Shown here: in pieces, positions 1 through 10,193 of the stretch
Layout of the letters: each line of letters opens with the position of its first letter
Numbering within the stretch: the first letter of the stretch is position 1
NCBI GenBank assembly: GCA_016800925.1
Contig: JABCPU010000032.1
Span: 62,001 to 126,000, forward strand
Origin: Suillus spraguei
Taxonomy: Eukaryota; Basidiomycota; Agaricomycetes; Boletales; Suillaceae
Length of the DNA stretch: 64,000 nucleotides
Direction: 5' to 3'
Notes under the pieces: model-generated
The model's database searches: none
Seen by the model: only the letters and a program-made list of their open reading frames with translations
What the model was told of the DNA's origin: nothing
Program-made: the position numbers and the translations under genes

Positions 1-75
1 TGAGCAGAATCTAAGATGATATTCGAACTAAGGTTCTATGGAGATCTACAAGTGGTTTATATACTGTAAGTAACC
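1..75 (-). repeat. LTR family B fragment, inverted copy of 7436-7510
   Basis: This stretch is a near-perfect reverse complement of 7436-7510, which lies inside the family-B LTR. Both copies share the block with TATAAACTACTTGTA-like sequence followed by TTAGATTCTGCTCA. It continues past the window edge, so the element it belonged to cannot be delimited. Confidence 0.7.
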
Positions 76-938
76 AGCATGGATAATCAAGGAGTCTGGG
101 ACTGTGTCATATACTGTACATTCAGGTCCGATCCATGGACATCCAGACACCCAATCCATACATCCTAGTCCACCCATCCAATCCAGCTCACATATCCAAT
201 CCACCCATCCACTCCAATCCATATCCATCCATATCTGACTCAGTCCATCCATCTGATCTGATCCACCCATCCGATCCGTGTTCATATCCAATCCATGTCC
301 ATATCCGAAACTATTCCCGTGCACCTGCGCATTACTCCTTTTAGGTTAATACCTGTGTCTGGCTTTTGGTTATCTCTGCACCTCTGGCTTTCGGTTATCT
401 TGACTTCTGTCTTGATAAGATATTTCGTACAAGTCTTATTTCTGAGTTCATAGCCTTGTGTTCCGCAATGCCTCAAACATAGCCTCAGACTATCCTTACT
501 TGCCTTCCGGCATGCTACCTACAGTATATAAACTTGTAGTACAACTCCTGCAGACCTCAATCTGATCATTGCTTTCCTACTTCTGTATATTCCTTTGACT
601 TCTGTATCTTGTTACCATGTCTATATAAATCTGTGTCCATTCTCGCACTTGGACTCCGGCCCTTGTAAGCTTCCGACTCAGACCTATGGGATCATTCCCT
701 AGGCCGGAGCCTTGATCCTTTGTCCTATATCCTTTTCGGACTTCGTCCGTTTCCTGTCTCTCATCTGTTTCACCTCCGACTCTACCTTTGGTAGTCTTAT
801 CCTGTCTGTTTCTATTCCGGACCTTGTCCAGAGTAGTCTATACTATTTCTATACCATATCCGGACCTACTCCCCTCTAGTAGTCAACACTTCCCCTAAGA
901 TCCATAGAGCTACGCTCATCCGATCATCTGCTCGTCCA
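76..938. other. degenerate repeat stretch, no gene
   Basis: I see no credible gene. Around 135-300 there is a degenerate tandem run of ATCCA/CCATCC words that produces open frames on both strands by composition. At 510-560 a second copy of the LTR-B TATAAACTTGTAG segment appears in plus orientation, so this is probably decayed LTR-B material. Confidence 0.5.
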
Positions 939-1052
939 CTCTTCCGCTCTTCCGCTCTTCCGCTCTTCTGCTCTTCTGCTCTTCTGCTCTTCTGCTCTTC
1001 TGCTCTTCTGCTCTTCTGCTCTTCTGCTCTTCTGCTCTTCTGCTCTTCTGCT
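939..1052. repeat. 8-bp microsatellite (CTCTTCTG)n
   Basis: About fourteen direct copies of the 8-bp unit CTCTTCTG. The first units read CTCTTCCG and the rest are nearly pure. A pyrimidine-only strand bias makes the tract strongly asymmetric. It lies within LTR-B-like debris and codes for nothing. Confidence 0.9.
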
Positions 1053-1363
1053 CCTCCGAGCTCCGGACCTTCGGACCTCTGGTCCTCCAGACCTATCCTA
1101 TCCTATCCTCCGACACCTATGGATCATCTGTCCCTCCGGAGCTTTGCTCCTATCCTGCCCTGGACTTTGTCCAGGAGTTCATCCTTCATCCATTCTACTT
1201 GGAACTTGTTCCAGTAGTCTCACCATTACTCCCTACCATCCGGAAATAGTTCCGGCACGTTCCCGCGCTCATCCAGAAGTCCTTTGGAGCTCTATCAAGC
1301 TATCCTGTACTACAGAGTTCATCCAGACTCTGTCCAGACTTCACTATAACTCCCCCTTGGACT
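1053..1363. other. decayed pyrimidine-rich spacer
   Basis: CT-rich sequence with irregular repeats of the words CCGGACCTT and TCCAG. No coding signal is seen. It resembles the interior of the family-B LTR at about 7550-7750 at low identity. Confidence 0.4.
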
Positions 1364-1797
1364 TCATCCAAAATTAAGGGCACATACTCGGGTAAGGGGC
1401 ACAGCGTACAAGCTGAGGCCAAGCCCCTTTGACTTTCCGTCCCTCTGGTACAACCCCATGTAAGACCAGGACTTCTTTTGCATGGTTGTAACAGACTGAG
1501 GGCTATGTACGAAGTATAATGGAAGTCTATTAGTTAATGCACAGCGGATCAGTAAGCATGAGTCAGAAATAAAACACAGGTAACAGATCAATAAGCAGGA
1601 TGGAAGTATACACAGCCGGAATACCGGAAACAGGAGGGATGCTGAAAGGAGATAGACACAGATATACACAGGGGAGTTAGAGTGCAAGAATTGGGCACTT
1701 TCGGATTGGTGATTCCAGACAGGATCTGTGGACTGGACGGAAGTAGGGTTGATCGGATCTGATCGGATCTGAGATTGGAAATATGGTATATGACACA
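1364..1797 (-). repeat. LTR family B fragment (minus)
   Basis: On the minus strand this matches 6617-6678 plus 7157-7420. Shared parts are the start TGTCATATACCAT, the GATCAGATC palindromic words, and the later segment whose translation includes SDSCLLIRCALTNR in both copies. The solo family-A LTR at 6679-7156 is absent here, so this copy shows the empty site. The distal end overlaps the GGGGCACA...CTGAGGCCAA block seen again at 7770-7810. Confidence 0.65.
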
Positions 1798-2250
1798 GAG
1801 CTAGACAATAATCCTGACCTATAGTACGTGCAATGGGGTAAAATCAGGTACTGTATCATGTGGGGTACGCAGTGCTTATATCCTAAATTGTATGTACTTG
1901 GAATGCTCTAGGTGAGATCAGTAGCGCTCAAGTGTAGTAACCACCGTATGTAAACATAGCGCGAGGCGCTGCGGCACGAGGCAACATGTAATAAGACTTG
2001 CCGTGGAATCAGTGATAACGAACATAAAACAAACGACACACCAAATGGAGCTATGCAGATGCGGCAAGGACATGGAAGGGCATCGGTACGTGGAACGAGG
2101 TGCGGCAGTCGGTACAGTGTGCAGTAAGCATGGGATGCTGCTGGAAGTGCTAAAGGGGTAAGACAGCCATGGACAAGTGGTAATTCCTATAGATGTGAGA
2201 CGAGTGTGAAAAGGTAGGGTTTTAAGGCCAGTGCCAATATGTTTGTTACA
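1798..2250 (-). repeat. partial LTR family C (5' half, minus)
   Basis: The reverse complement starts TGTAACAAACATATTGG at 2250 and follows 24034-24490 for about 450 bp at high identity. It stops at 1798, where family-B LTR sequence takes over. The remaining half of the LTR is missing, so this copy was truncated by, or recombined with, the family-B element. Confidence 0.75.
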
Positions 2251-2587
2251 TCCCCTGGGAACTTTAAAAACTGACCGTCCCTGGTCAACTATACTGCCAG
2301 TAAGGGACTTAGCAAAAATTCGAGCAATATCAAGATCACATGATGAGACACGTAAGTGGAATTTGCCATGCAGAAGTGGAACTGTGGACGTGCCGTGCTG
2401 TGACTGTGGACAATGCAGTGGAGTGTGACGCAGTGTGGTCACAAATTACCGTTCCCTACAAAAGGGCCATTGTTGGACTTCTCTACTTTCTCCCATCTTT
2501 ACCTCATACTATAATGTCTTCATCAACTTTTGCCTTTGATATCTCTGCTGCTGCCGCACCATCTGCAGCACAGAAGAAGCTCTCCGC
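2251..2587. other. spacer between LTR-C copies, no recognised gene
   Basis: About 340 bp with short open frames but no recognisable domain. It separates a minus-strand partial LTR-C from a plus-strand one. Confidence 0.4.
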
Positions 2588-3520
2588 TGTGACGAACAAA
2601 CTCACGCTGAGCTTGAAATGGCACATTTTCATATAGGTGTCACATGGCAATCATTATCCTTACCCTTCGGCTTCACTGTCCTACTTTACCATGCGTTTAC
2701 CCCTATCTAACGGTATCGTTCCACACTCCGGAAGCCTCGTTGCAGCTTAACGGCTGTACTGCAGCAACTTTCCCATGAAGTGGTGATCTTCGACAATCTC
2801 CGCGAACCCATTAGGCATCCACAAGCAAGATTCACCATCTGTCCTATGTCCATCCAGTCTCGCTGGTACGTGATGTTTTGTAAACTGTAATGCAGTCTTA
2901 TTACATGTCTGCTGCGTGTTAATCCTATCCCTGCCATTTCCGTAGCTATTCCTTTCATATAAAATTCCTAGGTACCCAGACTCTTTCCTTACTTCCCTCC
3001 TATAGTACACACGGTACTTAGGAATAGTCACCACTACTGTCACTACAAAATAAAGTCCTTTACTGAAGTCACTGTTTCCTTAAGAATTGCTTTACTGCTG
3101 CATGCACCACCGCTCGTTACCGCTTTCCCGCGCTTCACCGCTAGCGCTACCGCTTTCTCATGCTTCACCGCTACACTACCGCTTGTTTTATTGCAGAAGT
3201 TCCCATGCTTACCGCAGTTTTACCGCTCATACTACCGCAGTTTTACTGTTCACGCTACCGCTTGCCTACCGCATTCCCACGCTTACCGCTAGTTTTACCG
3301 CAAGTTTCCCATGGACTGGAGGTCACTGCTAGCATCTCGCTACCTCCGACAGCAGTCATGCACCACAGGTTTGGCAATATCAAACTATACTAACTTAGCA
3401 TTCCCTTTAGGGTCAAACATTCTTGCCTTCGCAAGTGAAGCAGACTAGGTAGAGCACAAGACTCGCATACTAGCTCATGCCATGGTTTATCTACAGCCCA
3501 GGCTAGATTGTATCTTTACA
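2588..3520 (+). mobile_element. LTR family C copy, solo LTR-like
   Basis: This 933-bp unit starts TGTGACGAAC and ends TATCTTTACA. It is collinear with 45152-46086 and, more distantly, with 24034-24994. The middle (about 3110-3310) is a degenerate run of ACCGC/TACCGCT words. No clean target duplication flanks this copy (CCGC on the left, CTGG on the right), unlike the other two. A minus-strand fragment of the same LTR follows at 3838-4052, so rearrangement after insertion is likely. Confidence 0.7.
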
Positions 3521-3837
3521 CTGGTAGTGAAAAGGAAAATAAACAGGGTATTTAATAAAGAGGCGCACAGCATGCAGCGGCCCCTTGAGATGTAAGGTAA
3601 ATCCTGCCATAGGTTTAGTAATGGCGGAAGCAAGGTAACTACACACCAATGGATTCTAGACGGAATAGGATGAGACATGAGGGCATCGGTGCGAGGATCT
3701 GGTAAGGGTTCACGAAAGCAAGACGGTTCTGCCTTAGCAGAGCGAAAAGGCTATTTTGTTGCTATAAGGAAATCCTTCGGTCACCACCACAGATGTGAAT
3801 GAGATGCTTGTCGAAAACGGGGTTTTGATGGTCAGCG
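3521..3837. other. spacer, no gene recognised
   Basis: About 320 bp between two oppositely oriented LTR-C segments. No credible coding frame or repeat was recognised. Confidence 0.35.
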
Positions 3838-4052
3838 TGACTTTTCTCACTACAGCGGGAAAGTTGCTGCAGTACAGCCGTTAAACTGCAACGAGGCTTC
3901 CAGAGTGAAGAACGATACCGTTAGATAGGGGTAACACATGGTAAAACATCACTGCAAGGGATGGTGAAGCCAAGAGGTAAGGATAATGATGACCATTTGA
4001 CACCTATATGAAAATGTGCTGTTTCAAGCTCAGCGTGAGTTTGCTCGTCACA
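3838..4052 (-). repeat. LTR family C fragment (minus, 5' 215 bp)
   Basis: The reverse complement reads TGTGACGAGCAAACTCACG and matches 2588-2800, forming a long inverted repeat with it. On the minus strand it is preceded by CTGG, which equals the four bases after the 3' end of the 2588-3520 copy (3521-3524). This fits two ends of one insertion whose parts were later inverted. Confidence 0.65.
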
Positions 4053-4479
4053 CCAGGCTCTAACGCATCTTGGTCTAATGCATCTCCGCATACTAATAGG
4101 TGGTGCTGGGCTCCAGCGCATCTTCGTACACCGTGGTGATGGTGACACTCTACCATTTTCTCCAACACAACACCATTTTCCAAGTCCCACAAACATCTTA
4201 TCGCTCGGCAACATCTTTTTACTGTTCTAGATTTTATTACAATAGTTCTTTGTTTGCTAGCTATGAAATATATGAACTTGGTGTTTGATTTTGTGCGCAT
4301 GTGCATCTAACCCTAACCCTAGCATTGGGACTTTGAGAAATTGAAGCACATCTGAAGCGCATAGTATTTCGAATGGAGTTTAAATTTGGCTTTTCAAGCA
4401 GATTTTCAGAATGTTTCAAAGCATCTTTCAGAGCAATTCAGAACCGTTTCAGAAGGTTCAGAATTTTACTTTGAATACC
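4053..4479. other. spacer, no gene recognised
   Basis: AT-richer sequence without a gene I can support. It carries two CCCTAA units at 4307-4319, which is too short to call telomeric. From 4360 it is rich in TTTCAGA words. Confidence 0.35.
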
Positions 4480-5200
4480 CTTAATGTGTGGGATCTCATT
4501 TTGCAGCACAAAGGCAGTGCATTTCTGGAATTCTGCAGGTGCATTTGTATATCCCATTGGTAATGCTGTTGATCATAACAATCCTAATGGAGTCAAAAAG
4601 ACTGTTAAATCTCTGCTATCAGGATGCATTTTGTGCATCAAATTCCCAAAATAAATCGAATACTGTGTAACATTGAGCTCCAGCAAATGACTCTACAAAG
4701 TCATCAACCATAGGAATAAGTCCAGCATCTCGAATATATATCTTATGAAGTGGTTGAAGATCGTGAACTAGTTGTAATTTTCCATTCTTCTTGAGTACAC
4801 AAAATCATTGAGAGCGATAGGCTGAATGGCTTGGTTCATATACTCCTGCATTGATTTTTGACTTGAGTAATTCAATAACTTTCTGATGTATTCCAGGAGG
4901 AATAGGAATATTTTTGTATTCCCATGGTGTATGGAGAATGGTTGGAATTATATATGGAGTGAAATATGACTCTTTGAGAGTCCCTCAATCAGTTTCTTCA
5001 AAAGTTAGAGTTTCTTGATTTAAAAGTATAATGTGTTGAAAATTTTTCTCTTCTTCAGGCCAGAGAAATCCCTGTGGATTTATTTTTAAGATATCCATAT
5101 GTTGCTGTGTCAATCTTTCACTGGGGATAAAATTGGGAGGTTTTGGTGTTAATGGAATTAAATTTGCAAAGGGTAATGAGGGAATTGTCAGTCTACTCAA
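4480..5200 (-). pseudogene. Ty3/Gypsy reverse-transcriptase relic
   Basis: The minus strand encodes the N-terminal half of a Gypsy polymerase. From the 5' side I read a proline-rich lead with PSERLTQQHMD and GFLWPEEEKNFQH. Next come the frames for PYIIPTILHTPWEYKNIPIP, GVYEPS, CVLKKNGKLQLVHDLQPLHK and VDDFVESFAG, and finally LPMGYTNAPAEFQK (RT block with the conserved MGYxNAP words). Several in-frame stops and at least one frame change break it. The catalytic YxDD block and everything beyond it are missing. It is a different, older Gypsy lineage from the element at 9.6-17.6 kb. Confidence 0.8.
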
Positions 5201-5665
5201 GCTTCCTGAGGGAAAGTTCCAGATACAGGTTTGACTTTCTTGTCAACTCTCTTGTACATGGTCATCACAAATTCCTCAGGTAGGTTAGAAGATTCACATG
5301 AAATAAAAATCTCAGACTCTCTATCAGAAATATCTTCAGAGTCTGAGTCATTTGAATTTGGTATATTTGTTTTGATTTTGAAATCAGATTGAGTTGCATT
5401 CTGAAAATTTTCTGGATAGTCCTTAAGTCTCTCATAGCATTCAGCTATAGACTCCTCCTCTAATAGTTCATGAGGGTATACCCAAAATTTCACTATTAGT
5501 AAATTCTTGAGAATTTTGTAAAGGATTTAGACTTAAGACTAGAGGCTGTAGTGACTTAGGTGATTCTGACTGAATTTCAGACCACAAAAGACTCAAATTA
5601 CACAACCAGTAACTCATATCTAAAGCTATCCTTTCTTGACTTTTTACACCTTTTCTTCGTAACAT
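5197..5665 (-). pseudogene. Gypsy polyprotein segment upstream of RT
   Basis: Two overlapping minus-strand frames (5468-5665 and 5197-5493) lead into the RT relic. The first includes SQERIALDMSYWLCNLSLLW. The second has an acidic serine-rich stretch (NSNDSDSEDISDRES) followed by YKRVDKKVKPVSGTFPQEA. That last string sits at the protease-RT boundary in the Agaricomycete Gypsy elements I recall. A frame change near 5480 separates the two. No protease active-site motif was found. Confidence 0.6.
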
Positions 5666-6515
5666 TACAATTGCATATGGAATCCTGTGTTGTAGTTTTC
5701 ATAAATAGGCTAAAGCACTAGAAGGAAATAAAACAAGCACAAAAAACATGCTAGATTGAACAGAAAGGGTGAAATCGAGACAAGATTAGCTAAAGAAAAT
5801 AGAAAAATATATTCAAAAATACAAGGGTCCATATTTTTGAATTTGTAGAATTTTTTGAATAGGCAGAAAAGAGATTGATCGGGGAAACCAAGATGGATAA
5901 CAAAGTATTGTGAATTTTTGAGAATAACAAGACTGAATCCCAAAAATATCAGCTTTTACTAGAAATTCGAGACATGAGTTTTAAAAGAAATTTCAAAAGA
6001 TAAGTGTTCATTTCTAGGAACCTAGAGAAAGACCCTTTTGTGCTTTGATTTTGGGGCTTCATCTGGAATCCTTCGGAGATATCTGAGAGCATGGACCATT
6101 TTTTTGAATGGAAAGGATCATCAAACATTTCAGACCAAAAAGGAGAACTCACAATAGTTACAAGGCCCATGCGAGCAATTCCGAGTACTAAATCTCAGTC
6201 CAGTGCAAGGTGCAAAATGTTTTTGACAGACCCCACATCTAGAAGTTGAGAATTAGTAAGAGCTCTCACTGTGTCCTCATCAGGAAATGGCATAAGTAGG
6301 GCATCCAAAATTTTTGAAGCTAGATCACCCTCTCCGTGATTTTCGATAATAGCAGCATATGAGTTCAAACACTTGCACTTGCTCTTGGAAAAGAAAGGGT
6401 TGACATCATCATAACATCCCACATAAATTTTGTGTGTGAGACCTCCTTGAATATGCAGCATATTGTCACATTTAATAATAGATGTGTGAGCAGAGGCCTC
6501 AGCAAGCATTCAAGT
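5666..6515 (-). pseudogene. possible gag-side remnant of the same Gypsy relic
   Basis: The longest minus frame (6195-6509, about 104 aa) contains GGLTHKIYVGCYDDVNPFF and a cysteine pair in KSKCKCL. I do not recognise a capsid domain. Position and orientation, 5' of the pol relic on the same strand, suggest gag or linker sequence. Two further short frames at 5710-6170 are low-complexity and hydrophobic and probably meaningless. Confidence 0.35.
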
Positions 6516-6616
6516 GGATAAAATGGTCTCAATAATGTTCAGAAGGTGTTGAGCATGTACACAATGGTCTCGAAGCTCATGAATGTGCTCATGCCATGTT
6601 TGTCCTGAATGAGGTC

Positions 6617-7842
6617 CTCCCATGGTGTCATATACCATACATCTGATCTCAGATCCGATCAGATCTGATCAATCCTACTGTTACAAACTGGGGTGGCATC
6701 ACCAGCGACAGTGAAAAGACACAGACGGTCTGCTGGGAAGTTCTACAATGTCCAGAAGAGGACAAGGTGAAAGTACAAGGAACGCGTTCCGAGTACTATC
6801 AGGGGTTCAGCCTCGAAGACAAGTCTAAGAGGTTTCTACAAGAATAGAGACTAAGGCTAAGGAGTGCTTAGACTTAGAGACGATTCAAGACGACTTAGGT
6901 TGGAGACCTAAGCGAAGGATATTCCAGGTAAAACCCAGTAAGATTAAAGTAAAGTATACAAGCATAATACAATGTGCTCAAATAGGTCAATATGTGCGCA
7001 TGGACCAAGAGAGACATGAGAACGTAAGTGCGTGTCCAAAGAAGGAAGGCAACTATAGTACAGATGCGTTGAGCATATGAGTCAGAGTCACGTTATGTAA
7101 TGTACAAGTAAAAGGAGACAAGGAGAGAATGAATAGGGGCACATACAACTGTAACACCTACTTGCGTCTGGTCCACAGATCCTGTCCAGATCACCCATCC
7201 AAAAGTCCCTACTTCTTGCACTCTAACTCCCTTGTGGACATCTGCATCTACCTCCTTTTGGCAATCCTCCTGTCTCTGGTATTCCAGCTATGTATATTTC
7301 CTTCCTGCTCATTGATCCATTACCTATGTCTCATTTCTGACTCGTGCTTATTGATCCGTTGTGCATTGACTAATAGACTTCTGTTATACATCGTACATAG
7401 CCCTTGGTCCCAGACTTGTTGATTATCTGTACTAGTTACTTACAGTATATAAACTACTTGTAAATCTCCGTAGAACCTTAGTTCGAATATCAACTTAGAT
7501 TCTGCTCATTCTGTTTCCTCTGGACTTGTGTTACTTCCAGCTCTAGTCATCTTCTGAGACTTAGGATTGATTCCTATAGTCTATATCTCCAACTCTACCT
7601 TTTGGTAGTCTACCTCTGTTAGTTTCTAGTTAGGAACTTGTTCTGAGACTAGCATTATTCCTTGTTCTATCCCCACGTTCTGGATAACCTTCGAACGTCC
7701 GGATCCATCACGCGATCACTTGCAGACCTTCAGACGTATACCTCTCCTCTGAAATAAGGGGCATTACTCAGGAAAGGGGCACAGTGCATGAACTGAGGCC
7801 AAAGCCCTTTGGATCTTTTACCCTTCGAGTATGGTCTTAACA
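6617..7842 (+). mobile_element. LTR family B, split by a solo LTR-A
   Basis: It begins TGTCATATACC and ends GGTCTTAACA (TG...CA). It would be about 750 bp once the nested 6679-7156 insert is removed. It shares its 5' part with 1364-1797 (minus) and its middle with 1-75 (minus). A TATA-like TATATAAACTACTTG lies at about 7444. No PBS or PPT is clear on either side, so I cannot say whether it is a 5', 3' or solo LTR. Confidence 0.55.
6679..7156 (-). mobile_element. solo LTR, family A (minus), TSD CCTAC
   Basis: The reverse complement runs from TGTTACAGTTGTATG to TTTGTAACA, 478 bp. It is flanked by the perfect 5-bp duplication CCTAC at 6674-6678 and 7157-7161. It is the same family as the LTRs of the element at 9589-17616 and lies inside the LTR-B copy. 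Confidence 0.92.
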
Positions 7843-9128
7843 CATGGGCAATTTGACTCCCCCAGGTATGATGGGGTGTCCAGGATAGGTACCATCATGA
7901 AACATATGAGTATTCCAGTCATTGGCAATGAGTTCATTCTGACAAAAACAAAAAGACTCAATGGCTTGGACAATGTTAGGAATATAAACTGAATGATAGT
8001 CATTATACTGCACTCATTCAGATTCTAAGTGCTCTTTGGCCTCGACTCAATTGACTCCTTCAAATGAGATCACAGTTTTTATGTTGGCATGCAAAAGTCC
8101 TTGATAAGGGATGGTACCAGTCTCCATTATAGGTCCTACTACAATGGCTGGTGATGAGTGGTGCATATGAATGTCAGTGTCAGATTCAAGGCCTTTGAAC
8201 AGCAAGGAAGGAATCAATGAAGGAGCACACTTGTCCTCATGATATAGTCCCTGGTTAGAGTTAGAAGGTGGCATTGAGAATGCAATATGATTATTATATA
8301 CCATGGTAGATGAGTATGATGGCTCAACAAACTCATTTGATGGACAAACAAAGAAGACGACATTGCACAAGTCATCATCTTGAGAGTAGATAGATTTAGT
8401 TGAGTTATTAGGCATAGCAGGAGGTGGCATAGATGCAATGGATGCACACTGAGAGAAGCTTTCGAGATCTTGATTTGACTCATTTCAAGCTGCATGCATT
8501 AGAATAGAAGTAAGCACATCATAGAAGCTTAATGTCTCAGCCTGCATACCCTTATTTCCCTTGGACTCATTCTCTTTATCTTCTGTTAGATGCTGATGGT
8601 CTTCGTCAGACTTATCCTTGACTTAAAACAGCTCCTGCACTCCAATAGTCTCAACAGGCAAAATCAAAGAGTCAGAGCACAAGTCTGGTATAGTGGGCAA
8701 GTTCAGAAGCAAAGATGGGTCATAACAAAGTTTATTGATCAAAGATAGTACATAGGAGACCATGTCAGAATAAGGTTCATTGCCAGAAGATGGATCAAAG
8801 ACAGAGGACATGTGATGTGTGATGTCAGACCCAAGTTGAGAGACAGAGTCCCCAAGATCATTGTCAATGGGCAGTGAGCAAGTAGAGTAATGCCCATAGT
8901 CAGTAGCAATAGTCAGATGACAAGAATCATAAGGTCCATAGTTAAAACCATTAGGCAGTAGTTGAGAGATGTGTAAGGCATTGGCTGGCAGAGCAGAGTC
9001 AGTGCATCCAGGAATGGCATTGAGAGAGGAGAGAGAGCCATTAGGCAGCAAAGAAAGGTCAGTGCACCCAGGAACAGTGTTGAGAGAAGAGAGAGAGCCG
9101 TTAGGCAGCAAAGAAAGGTCAGTGCGCC
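7843..9128 (-). pseudogene. unrecognised minus-strand coding relic between inverted LTR-B ends
   Basis: Two minus-strand frames look coding: 8623-9111 (162 aa) and 8047-8430 (127 aa). The first starts with two and a half copies of a 20-residue repeat (LPNGSLSSLN...GCTD), then polar sequence rich in Asp, Ser and Tyr. The second is rich in Ser, Asn and Pro. No domain is recognised. The block is bounded by the terminal bases of LTR-B on both sides, both pointing inward. It may be internal sequence of the LTR-B element, for example an accessory or gag-like ORF, or host sequence trapped between two LTRs. Confidence 0.4.
9001..9120. repeat. two exact-length 60-bp tandem repeats
   Basis: Positions 9001-9060 and 9061-9120 are two 60-bp direct units differing at a handful of positions. 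A third partial unit may lie before 9001. The length is a multiple of three, and on the minus strand each unit encodes 20 residues without a stop. Confidence 0.85.
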
Positions 9129-9177
9129 TGTTAAGATCATACTCAAGGAAGGGTTAGACCAGAAGGGCTTGGCCTCA
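9129..9177 (-). repeat. LTR family B terminal fragment (minus)
   Basis: TGTTAAGATCATACTC...GGCCTCAG is the reverse complement of 7790-7842, the 3' end of the LTR-B copy. It is cut off by the start of an LTR-A at about 9178. Confidence 0.65.
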
Positions 9178-9588
9178 GTTTACAATCATATGTGCCCCTA
9201 TTCATTTTCTACTTTCACTCGTCTATTTGTCTTGTAAACGATCTCGCATGCACACATGACTCATGCGTCTCAACACGCTTGTACTATACATGCCTACGCA
9301 GTTACTTTCCCATGGTTGCTTGGTCCGTGCATTTATATCTATGTATATAAACACAATGTACTTGTAGTAGATTCCTTACTTTAATCTTACTGGGTTTTAC
9401 CTGAATTCCTCTTCACTAAGAACCTCCAATCCTTAGTCGTCTTGAATCGTCTCTAAGTCTAAGCACTCCTTGGCCCTAGTTTCTATTCTTGTAGAACCTC
9501 TTAGACTTGTCTTTGAGGCTGAACCTTTGATTGTACTCAGAACTCATTCCTTGTACTTTCACCTTGTTCTCTTTTGAACATTGTAGAA
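9178..9588 (+). mobile_element. 5' LTR of Gypsy element 2, first part
   Basis: A diverged family-A LTR starting near TTACAATCATATGTGCCCC. It is interrupted at 9588 by Gypsy element 1 and resumes at 17617/17622-17683. The interruption falls within the block ending CATTGTAGAA. It retains the TATA region (TATATAAACACA, about 9349) and the conserved CTTTAATCTTACTGGG motif. Confidence 0.85.
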
Positions 9589-10065
9589 TGTTACAATCGT
9601 ACGTACCCCTATTCATTTTCTCTTTGTCTCCCTTACTTGTATATCATGTCACATGACTCTGACTCATATGCTCAATGCATCTGCACTATAGTTGCCTTCC
9701 ATGTTTGGATATGCACTTACATTCTCACATCTCTCTCGGTCCGTGCGCACATATTGGTCTATTTAAGCATGCTGGACTATGCTTGTAAACCTTACTTTAA
9801 TCTTACTGGGTTTTACCTGGAACATCCTTCGCTTAGGTCTCCAACCTAAGTCGTCCTTGAATCGTCTCTAAGTCTAAGCACTCCTTAGTCTTAGTCTCTA
9901 TTCTCGTAGAACCTCTTAGACTTGTCTTTGAGGCCGAACCCTTGATCGTACTCGGAACACATTCCTTGTACTTTCACCTTGTCCTCTTCTGGACATTGTA
10001 GAACTTTCCAGCAGACCGACTGTGTCTTTTCACTGTCGCTGTTGACGCCACCCCAGTTCATAACA
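9589..10065 (+). repeat. 5' LTR of element 1
   Basis: 477 bp from TGTTACAATCGTACG to CAGTTCATAACA. It pairs with 17140-17616. Confidence 0.95.
9760..9804 (+). promoter_or_regulatory. LTR core promoter and predicted transcript start
   Basis: A TATA-like TATTTAAG at 9760-9767 precedes ACTTTAATCTT (9794-9804) by 34 nt. That is the spacing expected between a TATA box and a transcription start. The 11-mer is conserved in every family-A LTR of the window and is the exact complement of the primer-binding site just outside the LTR, which fixes it as the probable 5' end of the RNA. Confidence 0.7.
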
Positions 10066-10066
10066 A

Positions 10067-10077
10067 AAGATTAAAGT
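10067..10077 (+). promoter_or_regulatory. self-priming primer-binding site
   Basis: AAGATTAAAGT starts two bases after the 5' LTR and is the exact reverse complement of the predicted RNA 5' end (9794-9804). No tRNA-3'-end-like PBS is present. This is the arrangement known from Tf1/sushi elements, where the RNA folds back and primes itself. Confidence 0.7.
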
Positions 10078-10193
10078 CTACTTGATTGTCGACTATCCAG
10101 TCCTCAACCCTGAACCCTGATAAGCCCTAACAGACAGCAAGACAGCGCGTGTAGGCACCGAGAAAGTATAACTCACCAGACGAATCGCCAAAT

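Noticed and set aside
135..344. Pro/His/Ser-rich ORF at the left end
   Set aside because: Translation of ATCCA/CCATCC tandem words, open on both strands at once.
2588..4052. A TIR-bounded DNA transposon of about 1.5 kb with 200-bp inverted ends
   Set aside because: The left half is a complete 933-bp unit ending TTTACA at 3520 that occurs elsewhere alone with 4-bp TSDs. The right arm is only the 5' part of the same unit inverted, so two LTR-C segments explain it better.
4307..4319. Interstitial telomere repeat (CCCTAACCCTA)
   Set aside because: Only two units; expected by chance in this much sequence.
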